From Piscirickettsiaceae bacterium (GTDB lineage: Bacteria > Pseudomonadota > Gammaproteobacteria > Nitrosococcales > Methylophagaceae): 6,091 nt of DNA. The translations under genes were made by a program, and so were the position numbers. Each line of letters starts with the position of its first letter. Within the stretch, counting starts at the first letter, position 1. Shown piece by piece: positions 5,369-6,091 of this stretch. The stretch is taken from contig DAOUSV010000100.1 in the NCBI GenBank assembly GCA_030627065.1, positions 1-6,091 on the forward strand, read 5' to 3'. The notes beneath the pieces were generated by a model. It had not been told where the DNA came from and ran no database searches. It worked only from the letters and a program-made list of their open reading frames with translations.

Positions 5369-6091
5369 TTAAACTGCAATGCCAGAATGACGAAGTAAAG
5401 CATCAATCTTAGGTTCACGGCCACGAAATTCGATAAATAATTCCATCGGTTCGCGTGAGCCACCTTGCTCTAAAATAGCTTCTAAAAACTCAATACCCGT
5501 CGCACGATCAAAGATACCTTTTTCTTCAAACTTAGAAAACGCATCAGCTGATAACACTTCTGCCCATTTATAACTGTAATAGCCTGCGGCATAACCACCA
5601 GCAAAGATATGCGAAAAGCTATGGGCAAAACGATTGAATTTAGGTGGTTTGACCACGGCAACTTGCGCTCGCACTTCTGCTAGAATCTTATCGACTTGAT
5701 TGGCTTGCTCCGGATTAAATTCCAAATGTAAACGGAAATCAAATAGCGAAAACTCTAATTGACGCACCATAATCATTGCTGATTGGAAGTTACGCGCGGC
5801 AATCATTTTATCGAATAAATCCTGCGGCAACACTTCACCAGTTTCATAATGACCCGAAATCAAGTCTAAGGCTTCACGTTCCCACGCCCAGTTTTCCATA
5901 AATTGACTCGGTAATTCGACCGCATCCCATGCCACACCGTTAATGCCCGACACTCCGGCATGATGAATTTTAGTCAACATATGATGCAAACCATGACCAA
6001 ACTCATGGAATAAAGTGGTCACTTCATCATGGGTAAATAAGGCCGGTTTATCACCAACAGGTTCAGAGAAATTGCAGGTTAAAAAGGCAAC
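5369..6091 (-). CDS. prlC: Oligopeptidase A (M3 metallopeptidase), C-terminal part (5' end outside window)
   Basis: This is the last 240 residues of an M3 zinc oligopeptidase of about 680 aa, a cytoplasmic enzyme that degrades short peptides, including released signal peptides. The frame stays open to the right edge and encodes VAFLTCNFSEPVGDKPALF before the catalytic motif, so the GTG at 6020-6022 is an internal valine codon, not a start. In visible-fragment numbering, His29, Glu30 and His33 form HEFGH, and Glu59 in AVELPSQFMENW is the third zinc ligand. The segment HIFAGGYAAGYYSYKWAEV carries the Tyr/His residues that bind substrate in the family. The N-terminal helical channel domain is outside the window. 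It ends at TAA 5369-5371, 82 bp before ubiD on the same strand, so co-transcription is possible. The closely related Dcp is less likely given the close match to OpdA. Confidence 0.94.
   Translation of the reverse strand, partial: VAFLTCNFSEPVGDKPALFTHDEVTTLFHEFGHGLHHMLTKIHHAGVSGINGVAWDAVELPSQFMENWAWEREALDLISGHYETGEVLPQDLFDKMIAARNFQSAMIMVRQLEFSLFDFRLHLEFNPEQANQVDKILAEVRAQVAVVKPPKFNRFAHSFSHIFAGGYAAGYYSYKWAEVLSADAFSKFEEKGIFDRATGIEFLEAILEQGGSREPMELFIEFRGREPKIDALLRHSGIAV

Noticed and set aside
6020..6022. GTG at 6022 as the prlC start.
   Set aside because: The frame continues to the edge with conserved M3 sequence (LTCNF, KPALFTHDE) just before it; the GTG is an internal valine codon directly before the zinc motif.
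1..6091. A new defence, mobile or other undescribed system.
   Set aside because: All genes but the DUF2333 fragment and the HDOD protein belong to well-known housekeeping families with intact active sites; there are no transposases, phage genes, direct-repeat arrays or small RNA genes that I can support.

Overview
The window looks like ordinary chromosome of a gammaproteobacterium with moderate to low GC. GloA, UbiD, PrlC, MoaC and MoaE all read as close relatives of the enterobacterial/pseudomonad proteins, and MoaC and GloA keep their catalytic or metal residues at exactly the E. coli numbers. The DUF2333 fragment is also typical of gammaproteobacteria. The AT-rich coding and gene mix would suit a Methylophaga/Piscirickettsiaceae-type or similar marine lineage, but I cannot fix the genus from sequence alone.

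Layout. Positions 1-371 (+) hold the C-terminal end of a DUF2333 protein that enters from the left. It converges on, and overlaps by 18 bp, tupA (354-1157, -), a periplasmic tungstate-type oxyanion-binding protein. tupA directly follows moaC (1158-1637, -) with no spacer. A 61-bp divergent region separates moaC from moaD-moaE (1699-2365, +), which are one base apart. Next comes a separately promoted, AT-rich HDOD-domain gene (2475-3344, +). The right half is a minus-strand block: prlC/opdA (oligopeptidase A, 5' end off the right edge) -> 82-bp gap holding a Y-shaped palindromic repeat -> ubiD (GTG start) -> gloA (overlapping ubiD by one base, TAATG).

How the genes work together. MoaC makes cyclic pyranopterin monophosphate, MoaD and MoaE are the small and large subunits of molybdopterin synthase, and TupA supplies the oxyanion (tungstate, perhaps molybdate) that ends up in the pterin cofactor. 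So 354-2365 is a compact molybdenum/tungsten cofactor locus built around one divergent promoter region. moaA, moaB/mog, moeA and the tupB/tupC transporter parts are not in the window. The right block is housekeeping: peptide turnover (PrlC), ubiquinone synthesis (UbiD) and methylglyoxal detoxification (GloA).

I found no CRISPR array, RNA gene, insertion sequence, prophage, toxin-antitoxin pair or defence system, and no convincing new biological system. The points most worth following up are the transporter-less tupA fused in operon fashion to moaC, the Y-shaped repeat at 5318-5363, and the CRP/FNR-like site placed in front of the HDOD gene promoter.
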